Shown here in pieces: positions 34,099 through 42,554 of a DNA stretch of 64,000 nucleotides. The notes beneath the pieces are model-generated. The model saw only the letters and a list, made by a program, of their open reading frames with translations. It searched no databases and was not told the DNA's origin. Position 1 is the first letter of the stretch. The number at the start of each line of letters is the position of its first letter. Where the stretch lies: contig NZ_CP109599.1 in the NCBI RefSeq assembly GCF_036231945.1, positions 2,202,501-2,266,500 on the forward strand. Reading direction: 5' to 3'. The position numbers and the translations under genes are program-made. The stretch is from Streptomyces sp. NBC_01429 (GTDB lineage: Bacteria > Actinomycetota > Actinomycetes > Streptomycetales > Streptomycetaceae).

Positions 34099-34359
34099 GG
34101 CGGAGAACCTCCTTGCCGAGTAACCGTGGAGTGACCCAGGAGGAACGCGGAGTGACCAAGGGGCACGACGGCTATATGTACGATCGTATCCCCAGCGCCA
34201 CAATCCGCCCCGCCCGCAACTTCCCGGCCTGAGCGCGCCCTTCACGGCAGCCGAAGCTTCCGCCCCTCACACCGGCCGCCGCTTCCGCCCGTCACAACGA
34301 CCGCCGCTTCCGCACACCGGCAGCCACCCCACCCGTCACACCAGCAGCCGCTCCGCCCT

Positions 34360-35007
34360 TCACTCCGTCCGCGCGGCCACCGAGCCCAGGATCAGCGAGA
34401 GCCCGTATGCGAAGCGCTCGTCGAAGGACGGGTCCTTCAGATGGGTCGCGAGCCGGCTCAGCGACGGGTAACGGCCCGAATCGAGCGCCCTGGCGAACCG
34501 TGGCCCGTCCACCCCCGGGAGCGCCTGCTCCTCCTGCGCGAGGCCGAGCACGAAGTAGACGATCGTCCAGCAGGTCCAGGCCGCCTCGCGCTCCGGCAGT
34601 CCGGCGTCGAGCAGCCCCCGCACCAGCGCCTCGGCGAGGCCGAGCGTGGCGGGCTCGGGCGCGTACGTACCCGCCACGATCGCGGCGCCGTCGCGGTGCG
34701 CGAGCAGGGCGCGGCGGTAGCGGCCGGCCAGTTCGCGCACGCGCTCCTCCCAGGGCTCGGGAAGGTCCTCCACGGACGCCCCGGCGACGATCGCCTCCGC
34801 CATCAGCTCCAGCAGCCCCGCCTTGGTCTTGGCGTGCCACAGGACGGTGTTCATGCGGACGCCGAGCCGGTCGGCGACGCCGCGTACGGACACCGCGTCC
34901 GCGCCCTTGTCGCCCAGCAGCTCCAGCGCCGCACGCACCACGGCGGCGGGATCGAGCGTGGTCCGGGGCGAGCCGTCGGGGAGGGTTCCGGGTTGCCTTT
35001 TGGTCAC
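34360..35007 (-). CDS. TetR-family repressor with TetR_C-type ligand domain
   Basis: 215 residues from GTG 35007. Helix-turn-helix at about 20-65 (AALELLGDKGADAVSVRGVADRLGVRMNTVLWHAKTKAGLL), the form typical of tetracycline-repressor relatives, with the rest an all-helical ligand domain. Divergent from a flavin monooxygenase, it probably releases its operator when it binds that enzyme's substrate. One of the two TTGGTCACTGACCAA-type palindromes overlaps its own start codon, and the other lies 35 bases away on the target side. Confidence 0.9.
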   Translation of the reverse strand: MTKRQPGTLPDGSPRTTLDPAAVVRAALELLGDKGADAVSVRGVADRLGVRMNTVLWHAKTKAGLLELMAEAIVAGASVEDLPEPWEERVRELAGRYRRALLAHRDGAAIVAGTYAPEPATLGLAEALVRGLLDAGLPEREAAWTCWTIVYFVLGLAQEEQALPGVDGPRFARALDSGRYPSLSRLATHLKDPSFDERFAYGLSLILGSVAARTE

Positions 35008-35051
35008 TGACCCAGTCTACTGGGCGCAGACCTTCATTGGTCACTGACCAA
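35000..35051. promoter_or_regulatory. paired TetR operators TTGGTCA-C-TGACCAA
   Basis: Perfect 15-bp palindrome at 35037-35051 and a copy with one mismatch at 35000-35014, centres 37 bases apart, between the divergent repressor and monooxygenase genes. The promoters of both must lie between or over them. Confidence 0.75.
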
Positions 35052-35074
35052 GAGCCGAAGTCGAGGAGGAAACC

Positions 35075-36772
35075 GTGGAACACGATGCGGAACAGGCGGC
35101 GGAACAAGTCGCGGAGCAGGCTGCGGAACGGGTCGCGGGACAGGCTCCGGAACAGGTCGTCGTCGCCGGTGGCGGACCGGTCGGACTGTGGCTCGCCGCC
35201 GAGCTGCGGCTCGGCGGGGTGGAGGTCACCGTGCTGGAGACCCGGCCGGAGCCCGATCCGCATTCGAAGGCGCTCACGATCCATCCCCGGACCATCGAGA
35301 TCCTCGCCTTCCGAGGAGCGGCGGACGCGTTCCTCGCGGAGGGCGTGCGGATCCCCAGCGGCCACTTCGGCGGGCTGGACGACCGCATGGACTTCGGGGC
35401 GCTGGACACCCCGTTCCCGTTCACCCTGGCGCTGCCGCAGGCCCGTACCGAGGAGCTGCTGGAGGAGCACGCGGTCGCGGCCGGGGCGCGCGTCCTGCGC
35501 GGGCACCGCGTGACCGGGCTCGTGCGGCACCGGGACTCGGTGACGGTGGAGGCGGAGGGCCCGGACGGCGCGTACACGCTGGAGGCCGCCCACCTCGTCG
35601 GCTGCGACGGCACGCGGAGCACCGTGCGCGCGGCGGCCGGGATCGAGTTTCCCGGTACGGACGCGACGACCTGGGGCTGGCTCGGCGATGTCGTCCTGGA
35701 GCGCCCGCCGGCGGGTCCCGGCATCAGCGTGTCGAACGCGGCGGGCGGGATGATGGCCGTACGGCTGCCGGGCGGCCTGCACCGGCTCGTGGGCGGGACG
35801 CCGCAGGACGTACGGCCCGAGCGCGGCGGTGAGCTGACCCTGGAGGAGCTGCGGGCGAAGACGGTACGGATCACCGGGGACGACTTCGGGATGCGCGACC
35901 CGGTCTGGCTCTCCCGGTTCGGCAACGCGACCCGGCAGGCCGCGCGCTACCGCGAGGGACGGGTCCTGCTGGCCGGGGACGCCGCCCACATGCACTTCCC
36001 GACCGGGGGCGTGGGCCTCAACGTCGGCTTCCAGGACGCCACCAACCTGGGCTGGAAGCTGGCGGCGACCGTCCGGGGCACCGCACCCGACGGTCTGCTG
36101 GACAGCTACCACGCCGAGCGGCACCCGGTCGGCGCCGCCCTGCTGGAGAGCACCCGGGCGCAGACGGCGCTGATGACGGCCTACACGGCGGAGGGGCAGG
36201 CGCTGCGGGCGTTCCTGAGCCGGCTCGTCGCGACCGTACCCGCGTTCTCCGGGGAGCTCGCCGAGCGGCTCGCCGCCCTCGATGTCGCCTATCCGCCCGG
36301 TCCCCCGGTGCACCCCGGGGTCCCGGTGGGTACCGGCACCGCCGAGGTCCATCCGCTGACCGGGCGGCGCGCGCCCGACCTGGCGTTCGAGGGCGGCGGG
36401 AGCGGGCTGTTCGCGCTGCTGCGTGAGGGGCGCCATGTCCTGCTGGGCCTGGACCGGGACCCGGACTCGGACTCGGACTCGAACTCGGACCTGAACCTGG
36501 ATCTCACGGGCGCGGACACGGGCGCGGACACGACCGGCGACCGGCTGGCGGACCTCGCCCGCGCTCGCGGCGTCGCGGTCCACAGCGCGCCCCTGGCCGG
36601 GACGGCGCGTGCCGAGTGGTCCGGGGTGCGCGCCGCGCTCGTACGGCCCGACGGGCACGTGGCGTGGGCGAGCACGGAGCCGGACGACGAGGCGCTGTTC
36701 GCGACCGCGCGTGCGGCAGTACGCGCGGCGGTACACGCTCCGGTGCGCGAGGCCGTACCGGAGCCCCGCTGA
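35075..36772 (+). CDS. FAD-dependent aromatic monooxygenase (PHBH/Rox type)
   Basis: 565 residues from GTG 35075 with AGGAGGA four bases upstream. FAD motifs of group A hydroxylases: VVVAGGGPVGLWLAAEL, VGCDGTRSTVR and LLAGDAAHMHFPTGGVGLNVGFQDATNLGWKLA. A C-terminal thioredoxin-like domain follows, as in rifampicin monooxygenase and TetX-like polyketide hydroxylases. The N-terminus carries an unusual 22-residue Glu/Gln/Ala run made by a degenerate 12-bp repeat, and the linker a DSDSDSNSD run. Under TetR control, it may hydroxylate or inactivate an aromatic drug or pollutant. Confidence 0.9.
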   Translation: MEHDAEQAAEQVAEQAAERVAGQAPEQVVVAGGGPVGLWLAAELRLGGVEVTVLETRPEPDPHSKALTIHPRTIEILAFRGAADAFLAEGVRIPSGHFGGLDDRMDFGALDTPFPFTLALPQARTEELLEEHAVAAGARVLRGHRVTGLVRHRDSVTVEAEGPDGAYTLEAAHLVGCDGTRSTVRAAAGIEFPGTDATTWGWLGDVVLERPPAGPGISVSNAAGGMMAVRLPGGLHRLVGGTPQDVRPERGGELTLEELRAKTVRITGDDFGMRDPVWLSRFGNATRQAARYREGRVLLAGDAAHMHFPTGGVGLNVGFQDATNLGWKLAATVRGTAPDGLLDSYHAERHPVGAALLESTRAQTALMTAYTAEGQALRAFLSRLVATVPAFSGELAERLAALDVAYPPGPPVHPGVPVGTGTAEVHPLTGRRAPDLAFEGGGSGLFALLREGRHVLLGLDRDPDSDSDSNSDLNLDLTGADTGADTTGDRLADLARARGVAVHSAPLAGTARAEWSGVRAALVRPDGHVAWASTEPDDEALFATARAAVRAAVHAPVREAVPEPR

Positions 36773-36809
36773 GGAAACGCCGGGAAGAGGCCCCCAAGAG
36801 CACAGCGGA

Positions 36810-36844
36810 CCGGCCCGCACGGAAGGCGTCTCCGTGCGGGCCGG
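36810..36844. terminator. bidirectional hairpin terminator
   Basis: A 14-bp perfect stem (36810-36823 with 36831-36844, left arm CCGGCCCGCACGGA) with a seven-base loop between the convergent monooxygenase and transporter genes. Confidence 0.8.
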
Positions 36845-36921
36845 TCTCCGGTGCCGCCTCCGGCGAGCGTTGCCGGTCGCGGCACCTTGGCAGGGCCGGG
36901 GGGGTGGGGGGTTGGGGTGTG

Positions 36922-38337
36922 TCAGACCCCGGCCTGGGTCTTGTCGCCACCGGCCGCGGGGACGGTCTCGGGGGCGGCGGTCCCGGGAGCGGCGGCGGGC
37001 GCGGGCTTGTCGGTCCCGGTCCCGGCCTCGGGCTCCTCGGGCGCGGGCCCGTGGTCGTCCACCAGCGTCTTCTCGTCGAACGGGAACTTTCCGGCCAGCA
37101 CCTCGTCGACCCGGCCCTTGTCGATCTCCTTGGTCCAGGTACCGATGAGGACCGTGGCGACCGCGTTGCCCGCGAAGTTCGTCATGGCACGCGCCTCGCT
37201 CATGAAGCGGTCGATACCGACGATCAGGCCCACGCCGTCGACCAGTTCGGGCCGGTGCGACTGGAGACCGCCCGCGAGGGTCGCGAGACCGGCGCCGGTG
37301 ACGCCCGCCGCGCCCTTCGAGGCGACGATCATGAAGAGGAGCAGGGAGATCTGCTCGCCGATCGCCAGCGGGTCGCCCATGGACTCGGCGATGAACAGGG
37401 AGGCCATCGTCAGATAGATGGCCGTGCCGTCCAGGTTGAACGAGTAGCCGGTCGGCACGGTGATGCCGACGACGGGCTTGCTGACACCCAGGTGCTCCAT
37501 CTTCGCGATCAGGCGCGGCAGCGCCGACTCGGAGGACGAGGTGGACAGGATGAGCAGGAACTCGCGGCCCAGGTACTTCAGCAGCGAGAAGATGCTGACG
37601 CCCGCGACCAGCCGCAGCAGCGCGCCCAGGACCAGGAAGACGAAGAGCGCACAGGTGACGTAGAAGCCGATCATGATCATCGCGAGGGACTTCAGGGCGT
37701 CGAGCCCCGTCTCGCCGACGACCGCGGCGATGGCGCCGAAGGCACCCACCGGCGCGGCCCACATGATCATGCCGAGGATGCGGAAGACGAGCCGCTGGAT
37801 GTGGCCGATGCCCCGGATGATGGGCTCGCCCGACTTGCCCATCGCCTGGATGGCGAAGCCGGCGAGCAGCGCGACCAGCAGGGTCTGGAGGACCGATCCC
37901 TCGGTGAAGGCGGACACCATCGTCTTCGGGATGACCGAGAGCAGGAAGTCCGCGGTGGACTCGCTCGCACCCTCGGCCTGGGCCGCGCCCGCGCCCTTGG
38001 TGGCCTCGGTGATGTGCAGACCGGCACCCGGCTGGAGGATGTTGCCGACGAGCAGGCCGACGGCCAGGGCCACGGTCGACATCGCCATGAAGTAGGCGAG
38101 GGCGAGCCCGCCGACCGCACCGACCTTCGCGGCCTTCCTGACCGAACCCACACCCAGCACGATCGTGCAGAAGATGACCGGCGAGATCATCATCTTGATG
38201 AGATTCACGAAGCCGGTACCGAGCGGCTTCAGTTCGACGGCCACGCCAGGAGCCGTGAAGCCCACCAGAATGCCGAGCGCGACGGCTGCGATCACCGCTA
38301 TGTACAGATAGTGGGTACGGTCCCGCCTTGCGGCCAC
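36922..38337 (-). CDS. dctA: C4-dicarboxylate/H+ or Na+ symporter, DAACS family
   Basis: 471 residues from GTG 38337 with AAGGAGGA upstream. Eight hydrophobic segments plus two re-entrant loops; LSTSSSESALPRLIAKME is the serine-rich loop, VPTGYSFNLDGTAIYLTMASLFIAE and FMSEARAMTNFAGNAVATVLIGTW are the substrate-site motifs of the DctA/GltP family, with the Arg (EARAMTN) that selects dicarboxylates. The C-terminus has a Pro/Ala/Glu-rich tail of about 50 residues. It is divergent from a CitA/DcuS-type two-component system, as in many dctA loci, which favours succinate, fumarate or malate as substrate. Confidence 0.9.
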   Translation of the reverse strand: MAARRDRTHYLYIAVIAAVALGILVGFTAPGVAVELKPLGTGFVNLIKMMISPVIFCTIVLGVGSVRKAAKVGAVGGLALAYFMAMSTVALAVGLLVGNILQPGAGLHITEATKGAGAAQAEGASESTADFLLSVIPKTMVSAFTEGSVLQTLLVALLAGFAIQAMGKSGEPIIRGIGHIQRLVFRILGMIMWAAPVGAFGAIAAVVGETGLDALKSLAMIMIGFYVTCALFVFLVLGALLRLVAGVSIFSLLKYLGREFLLILSTSSSESALPRLIAKMEHLGVSKPVVGITVPTGYSFNLDGTAIYLTMASLFIAESMGDPLAIGEQISLLLFMIVASKGAAGVTGAGLATLAGGLQSHRPELVDGVGLIVGIDRFMSEARAMTNFAGNAVATVLIGTWTKEIDKGRVDEVLAGKFPFDEKTLVDDHGPAPEEPEAGTGTDKPAPAAAPGTAAPETVPAAGGDKTQAGV

Positions 38338-38440
38338 GGGTCCTCCTTGACTCGTCCCTGCAAATCCCCCGTCCCTGTCCCGAGGGGTCCCGAGGACTAT
38401 CCATCACGCTGTGATGCCGGTCACCCTTACGTTCATTTCG

Positions 38441-38450
38441 TTCATATGAA
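38441..38450. promoter_or_regulatory. TTCATATGAA palindrome in the dctA/sensor divergent promoter
   Basis: Perfect 10-bp palindrome in an AT-rich patch, preceded by another GTTCAT half-site (38431). It overlaps an ATG (38446) that is an alternative start of the sensor kinase. It may be the CitB-type regulator site. Confidence 0.4.
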
Positions 38451-38472
38451 TCAGGCCAGGCATTCTTGTTTC

Positions 38473-40143
38473 ATGCACCTGCCCCGTCCCCGCTCCCTCG
38501 CCGCGCAGCTCTTCGCCATGCAGGTCGTGCTGGTCGCCGCCGTCGTCGCGGGATGCGCGCTGTTCGCGTACGTCACCGGGCGCGCCCATACCGACGAGAC
38601 CGCGCGCAAGCAGGTTCTGGCCACCGCGCACGCGCTGGCCGATTCGCCCTCTGTACGGGACGCGATCCGTACGCCCGATCCGAGCGCCGCGCTCCAGCCG
38701 TACGCGGAGCGGGTGCGGCTGGACACCGGGATCGACTTCATCACGATCATGAATCCGCAGGGGATCCGCTGGACGCACCCCGACCCGACGCAGATCGGGA
38801 TGCGTTTCCTGGGGCGTACCGAGCCCGCGCTGAAGGGGCGGACCTTCACCGAGACGTACACCGGCACGCTGGGCCCCTCGGTGCGGGCGGTCACCCCCGT
38901 CAAGGACGGCGACCGGATCACCGGGCTGGTCAGCGTCGGCATCACGGTGGACCGGATCTCCTCGGAGGTGACCCAGCAGGTCAAGGTGCTGGCGCTGGCG
39001 GCGGGCGCGGCGCTGGTCCTCGGCGGGCTCGGTACGTACGTGATAAACGCGCGGCTGCGGCGGCACACCCACGGGATGAACTCGGCCGAGCTGAGCCGGA
39101 TGCACGACTACCACCAGGCCGCGCTGCACGCCGTGCGCGAGGGGCTGCTGATGCTCGACGGCGAGCGCAGGATCGCCCTGATGAACGACGGCGGCCGGGA
39201 GCTGCTGGGCCTCGACGAGTCGGCCGTCGGCCGCCCGGTCTCGGAACTCGGCCTGCCCGCGCCGCTCACCGGGGCGCTCCTCTCCTCCGAGCCGCGGGTG
39301 GACGAGGTCCATATGACCGACGACCGGATCGTGGTGGTCAACACCCGTCCGGTGGTCGGCGGTGAGCAGCGCGGTACGGTCATCACCCTGCGCGACCACA
39401 CCGAACTTCAGGCGCTGTCGGGTGAGCTGGATTCGGAGCGCGGCTTCACCCAGGCACTGCGCTCGCAGGCGCACGAGGCGGCCAACCGGCTGCACACGGT
39501 GGTCTCCCTGATCGAGCTGGGACGGGTGGAGCAGGCGGTGGAGTTCGCGACGGCGGAGCTGGAGCTGGCGCAGGCGCTGACGGACCGGGTGGTCGGCGCG
39601 GTCGGCGAGCCGGTGCTCGCCGCGCTGCTGCTGGGCAAGGCGGCGCAGGCCAACGAGCGGGGGGTGGAGCTGGTGCTCGCCGAGGACAGCCGGATCGACG
39701 ACGGGTTGCTGCCCGCGACACTGCCGGCCCGCGACCTGGTGACCATCCTCGGCAATCTGATCGACAACGCCGTGGACGCGGCGCAGGGCGGCGAGGGCGC
39801 GCGGGTCACCGTGACGGCGCTGGCGCAGGACGGCGAACTGCTCCTCGGCGTACGGGACACCGGCGCCGGGGTCGATCCCGGCGACCGGGACGAGGTCTTC
39901 CGGCGCGGCTGGTCGACACGGGGTCCCGGGCGCGGGCTCGGGCTCGCGCTCGTGCGTCAGGCCGTACACCGGGCGCACGGCACAGTGGAGTTGACGCAGA
40001 CTCAGGAACCGCCGGACGGGGCGGAGTTCGTCGTACGACTGCCGCTGGGCACGCGGCTGGCCGGTGCCGGGACGTCCGCGGCCGACGGCTCCCCGTCCAA
40101 CGCGTCCCCGTCCGGTACGCCCTCGGCCGAGGTGTCCTCATGA
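38473..40143 (+). CDS. CitA/DcuS-family sensor histidine kinase
   Basis: 556 residues. Membrane helix (about 14-36), an extracytoplasmic PASTA-like sensor domain of the PDC/CitAP type (40-170, with GIDFITIMNPQGIRWTHPDP and GPSVRAVTPVKDGDRITGLVSVGI), a second helix (172-192), a PAS domain (215-310) and a SpoOB-type helix SQAHEAANRLHTVV with His334. ATPase motifs NLIDNAVDAA, DTGAGV and GRGLGLALVRQAV. The first ATG (38446) is nine codons upstream; neither start has a good ribosome site. It should sense a dicarboxylate or citrate and control dctA. Confidence 0.9.
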   Translation: MHLPRPRSLAAQLFAMQVVLVAAVVAGCALFAYVTGRAHTDETARKQVLATAHALADSPSVRDAIRTPDPSAALQPYAERVRLDTGIDFITIMNPQGIRWTHPDPTQIGMRFLGRTEPALKGRTFTETYTGTLGPSVRAVTPVKDGDRITGLVSVGITVDRISSEVTQQVKVLALAAGAALVLGGLGTYVINARLRRHTHGMNSAELSRMHDYHQAALHAVREGLLMLDGERRIALMNDGGRELLGLDESAVGRPVSELGLPAPLTGALLSSEPRVDEVHMTDDRIVVVNTRPVVGGEQRGTVITLRDHTELQALSGELDSERGFTQALRSQAHEAANRLHTVVSLIELGRVEQAVEFATAELELAQALTDRVVGAVGEPVLAALLLGKAAQANERGVELVLAEDSRIDDGLLPATLPARDLVTILGNLIDNAVDAAQGGEGARVTVTALAQDGELLLGVRDTGAGVDPGDRDEVFRRGWSTRGPGRGLGLALVRQAVHRAHGTVELTQTQEPPDGAEFVVRLPLGTRLAGAGTSAADGSPSNASPSGTPSAEVSS

Positions 40144-40841
40144 GCGCGGCACGTCCGACGGATCCCGACATCCGGGTCCTGGTGGTCGAGGACGACCCCG
40201 TAGCGGCCGACGCGCACCAGCTGTACGTGGGACGGGTGCCCGGCTTCACCGCGGTGGGCGTCGCGCACTCCCGGGTGGAGGCCGCCAGACTGCTGGAGCG
40301 TACGGAGACGGACCTGATCCTGCTCGACCTCTACCTCCCCGACGGGCACGGACTCCAGCTGCTGCGCAGCCTGCGGGCCGCCGGGCACCAGGCGGACGTC
40401 ATCGCGGTGACCTCGGCGCGCGATCTCACGGTCGTACGGGAGGGGGTGTCGCTCGGGGTCGTCCAGTACGTGCTGAAGCCCTTCACCTTCGCCACCCTGC
40501 GCGACCGGCTCACCCGGTACGCGGAGTTCCGCGGGGCGGCCGGCGAGGCGAGCGGCCAGGAGGAGGTGGACCGGGCACTGGGCGCGCTGCGGGCGCCCCA
40601 GCCGTCGTCGCTTCCCAAAGGGCTGAGCGCGCCGACACTGGAAGCGGTGACCCGCACACTGCGCGCCTCCGCCACCGGACTGACCGCCGCCGAGGCGGGC
40701 GTGGAGGTGGGCATCTCCCGGATCACCGCACGCCGCTATCTGGAACACCTGGTCACCAACGGCAGAGCGGCCCGCAGCCCGCAGTACGGGCACGTGGGGC
40801 GGCCGGAGTTGCAGTACCGATGGGTGCCGGCGTCCCGGTGA
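40140..40841 (+). CDS. CitB/DcuR-family response regulator
   Basis: 233 residues; its ATG overlaps the kinase stop by four bases. Receiver with EDDP at 17-20, Asp63 in LLDLYLPDGHG and Lys in YVLKPF; a linker leads to a helix-turn-helix LTAAEAGVEVGISRITARRYLEHLV, the CitB-type output. It probably activates the divergent dicarboxylate transporter gene. Confidence 0.92.
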   Translation: MSAARPTDPDIRVLVVEDDPVAADAHQLYVGRVPGFTAVGVAHSRVEAARLLERTETDLILLDLYLPDGHGLQLLRSLRAAGHQADVIAVTSARDLTVVREGVSLGVVQYVLKPFTFATLRDRLTRYAEFRGAAGEASGQEEVDRALGALRAPQPSSLPKGLSAPTLEAVTRTLRASATGLTAAEAGVEVGISRITARRYLEHLVTNGRAARSPQYGHVGRPELQYRWVPASR

Positions 40842-40931
40842 GCCGGAGGGGTCGCCGCACGGGAGACGGGTGCCACGACCGGCTCGGCCGGAGAGCCGAC
40901 GTCGGGCGGCACCCAGAGGCGGCGCGCGCTG

Positions 40932-41051
40932 TCACGCACCCGAGGGAACAGCCGCGATGACGCGACTCCGCAACCGCTCGTCCTCGACCGTGTCAGGGCT
41001 CCGCCACACGTAGCCGCTCACCTCCTCGTCCCGCAAGGACAGACTGACGGC
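40932..41051 (-). pseudogene. possible remnant of a NUDIX hydrolase C-terminus
   Basis: The residues SLSLRDEEVSGYVWRSPDTV and RSRVIAAV resemble the tail of NUDIX proteins (aromatic-acidic segment then RR/A-rich helix). The catalytic NUDIX box is absent and the upstream part of the frame is Arg/Gly shadow sequence. A decayed gene is possible; chance resemblance cannot be excluded. Confidence 0.2.
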
Positions 41052-41136
41052 GCCGGTCGTGCGTAGCCCGGCAAGCGGCGCCGTCCGCCCCGCGCTTTCG
41101 CGTTCCGTACCCGCGGCTTCGCCGGCCCTGAGCCGC

Positions 41137-41188
41137 GCCCTTACCTCTGGTGGCGGTCCGGGCCCGGACCGCCACCAGAGGTAAGGGC
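41137..41188 (-). terminator. perfect 52-bp palindrome, probable pfkA terminator
   Basis: 41137-41162 and 41163-41188 are exact reverse complements with no loop (arm begins GCCCTTACCTCTGGTGGCGG). It lies 14 bases after the pfkA stop, so terminator function is likely; the length and perfection exceed every other hairpin in the window. Confidence 0.75.
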
Positions 41189-41201
41189 CCCGGAGCACCC
41201 C

Positions 41202-42227
41202 CTAGAAGACCGACTCAGCCTCGAACATCCGCTCCTCCGGCACCGTCTTCAGCTGCGTGACCGCCTCCGCCAGCGGCACCATCTCGATGCGCGTCCCGCG
41301 CAGCGCCGTCATGCGCCCGAACTCGCCCCGGTGCGCCGCCTCCACCGCGTGCCAGCCGAAGCGGGTGGCCAGTACGCGGTCGTACGCGGTGGGGGTGCCG
41401 CCGCGCTGGACGTGACCGAGGATGACCGGCCTGGCCTCCTTGCCGAGGCGCCGCTCCAGCTCGGCGGCGAGGACGTTGCCGATGCCCCGGAAGCGCTCGT
41501 GCCCGAACTGGTCGATCTCGCCCTTGCCGTACTCCATGGAGCCCTGCGCCGGGTGCGCGCCCTCGGCCACACAGACGACGGCGAACTTCTTGCCCCGGGA
41601 GAAGCGGGCCTCGACCATCTTGACCAGGCTGTCGACCTCGAAGGGCCGCTCGGGCAGACAGATCCCGTGCGCGCCGCCCGCCATGCCGGACTCCAGCGCG
41701 ATCCAGCCCGCGTGCCGGCCCATGACCTCGACCACCATCACCCGCTGGTGGGACTCGGCGGTGGTCTTCAGCCGGTCGATGGCTTCGGTGGCGACGGTGA
41801 CCGCCGTATCGAAACCGAACGTGCGGTCGGTGGAGTAGATATCGTTGTCGATGGTCTTCGGGACGCCCACCACGGGCATTCCCGCGTCCGAAAGCAGCCG
41901 CGCTGCCGTCAGTGTGCCTTCGCCGCCGATCGGGATCAGCGCGTCGATCCCGTAGCGGTGGGCCAACTCGGCGCAGTTCTCGGCGGCTTCGCGCAGCCGT
42001 CCGCGCTCCAGCCGGGCCGAGCCGAGGATGGTGCCGCCGCGCGCGAGAATCCCGCTGACCGCGTCGAGATCGAGCGGCCGGAAGTGGCCGTCGAGGAGGC
42101 CCTTGAAACCGTCCTCGAAACCGACGACTTCGTCTCCGTGCCCGGTCATGGCGCGGTGCACGACCGAGCGGATCACTGCGTTCAGGCCGGGACAGTCGCC
42201 GCCTGCGGTGAGAACTCCGATACGCAT
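41202..42227 (-). CDS. pfkA: ATP-dependent 6-phosphofructokinase
   Basis: 341 residues, the usual length of bacterial PfkA. GVLTAGGDCPGLNAVI binds phosphate, IPIGGEGTLTAARLL has Gly after Glu, as in ATP-using enzymes (PPi-using ones have Asp there), and VPKTIDNDI, VMGRHAGWIAL and GHVQRGGTPTAYDRVLAT complete the active site. It phosphorylates fructose 6-phosphate in glycolysis. The ATG at 42227 has AGGAGA nine bases upstream. It is divergent from pta-ackA, and pyk follows those, so this block gathers the irreversible glycolytic kinases and the acetate node, in the same order as I recall for S. coelicolor. Confidence 0.95.
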   Translation of the reverse strand: MRIGVLTAGGDCPGLNAVIRSVVHRAMTGHGDEVVGFEDGFKGLLDGHFRPLDLDAVSGILARGGTILGSARLERGRLREAAENCAELAHRYGIDALIPIGGEGTLTAARLLSDAGMPVVGVPKTIDNDIYSTDRTFGFDTAVTVATEAIDRLKTTAESHQRVMVVEVMGRHAGWIALESGMAGGAHGICLPERPFEVDSLVKMVEARFSRGKKFAVVCVAEGAHPAQGSMEYGKGEIDQFGHERFRGIGNVLAAELERRLGKEARPVILGHVQRGGTPTAYDRVLATRFGWHAVEAAHRGEFGRMTALRGTRIEMVPLAEAVTQLKTVPEERMFEAESVF

Positions 42228-42377
42228 CGTGCTGTGTCTCCTGCTCGCTCGTGCTCGCCAGTGGGGTGCTCTTCCCCGGGGGAGGGCGGGCCCACTGCCC
42301 CCGGTCATGCGCCGGGTCCGATCCTCCCACGGTTCCTTCCCCCGGTGACCGGGGCCACTCACCCCGGCCCCCGCCAC

Positions 42378-42554
42378 CGCTCCCCCGGGCGCCTAAACCA
42401 GCCGCAGAGGTATTGTCAAGGGGGATTACCGCCCGAACGGGAATCGCCCACGGGAATCATTGTTCACATCAGCCGGGACATCCCACGGGCCGCGGGGACG
42501 ACCCCCCGGCGGCCCGGCTCCGGATGTCCCACGAACAGGGACGGGAGAGCACGC
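42378..42554. promoter_or_regulatory. divergent pfkA/pta promoter region
   Basis: The stretch contains AT-richer patches near 42410-42430 (GTATTGTCAAGG) and 42450-42470 that could hold promoters. I see no clear palindrome. An upstream open frame into it belongs to shadow sequence. Confidence 0.4.

Larger units (their letters stand above)
40842..41201. other. 360-base intergenic stretch between citB-type regulator and pfkA
   Basis: It contains no intact gene. The left half is featureless. A leftward frame at 40932-41198 (88 codons) starts inside the palindrome and lacks a ribosome site; only its last 40 codons look protein-like. The perfect palindrome at 41137-41188 is the main feature. Confidence 0.5.

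Noticed and set aside
36616-38440. Long rightward open frame running antisense through the dctA gene into the sensor kinase frame
   Set aside because: The sequence is His/Arg/Asp-rich shadow code opposite a transporter with clear motifs; the real kinase starts at about 38473.
40932-41198. Intact 88-residue leftward gene
   Set aside because: It starts inside the perfect palindrome, lacks a ribosome site, and its first half is Arg/Gly shadow sequence; only a possible NUDIX-like tail was kept as a low-confidence remnant.
41331-42554. 408-codon extension in front of pta
   Set aside because: It is antisense to pfkA; the GTG at 42555 has the ribosome site and the domain start.
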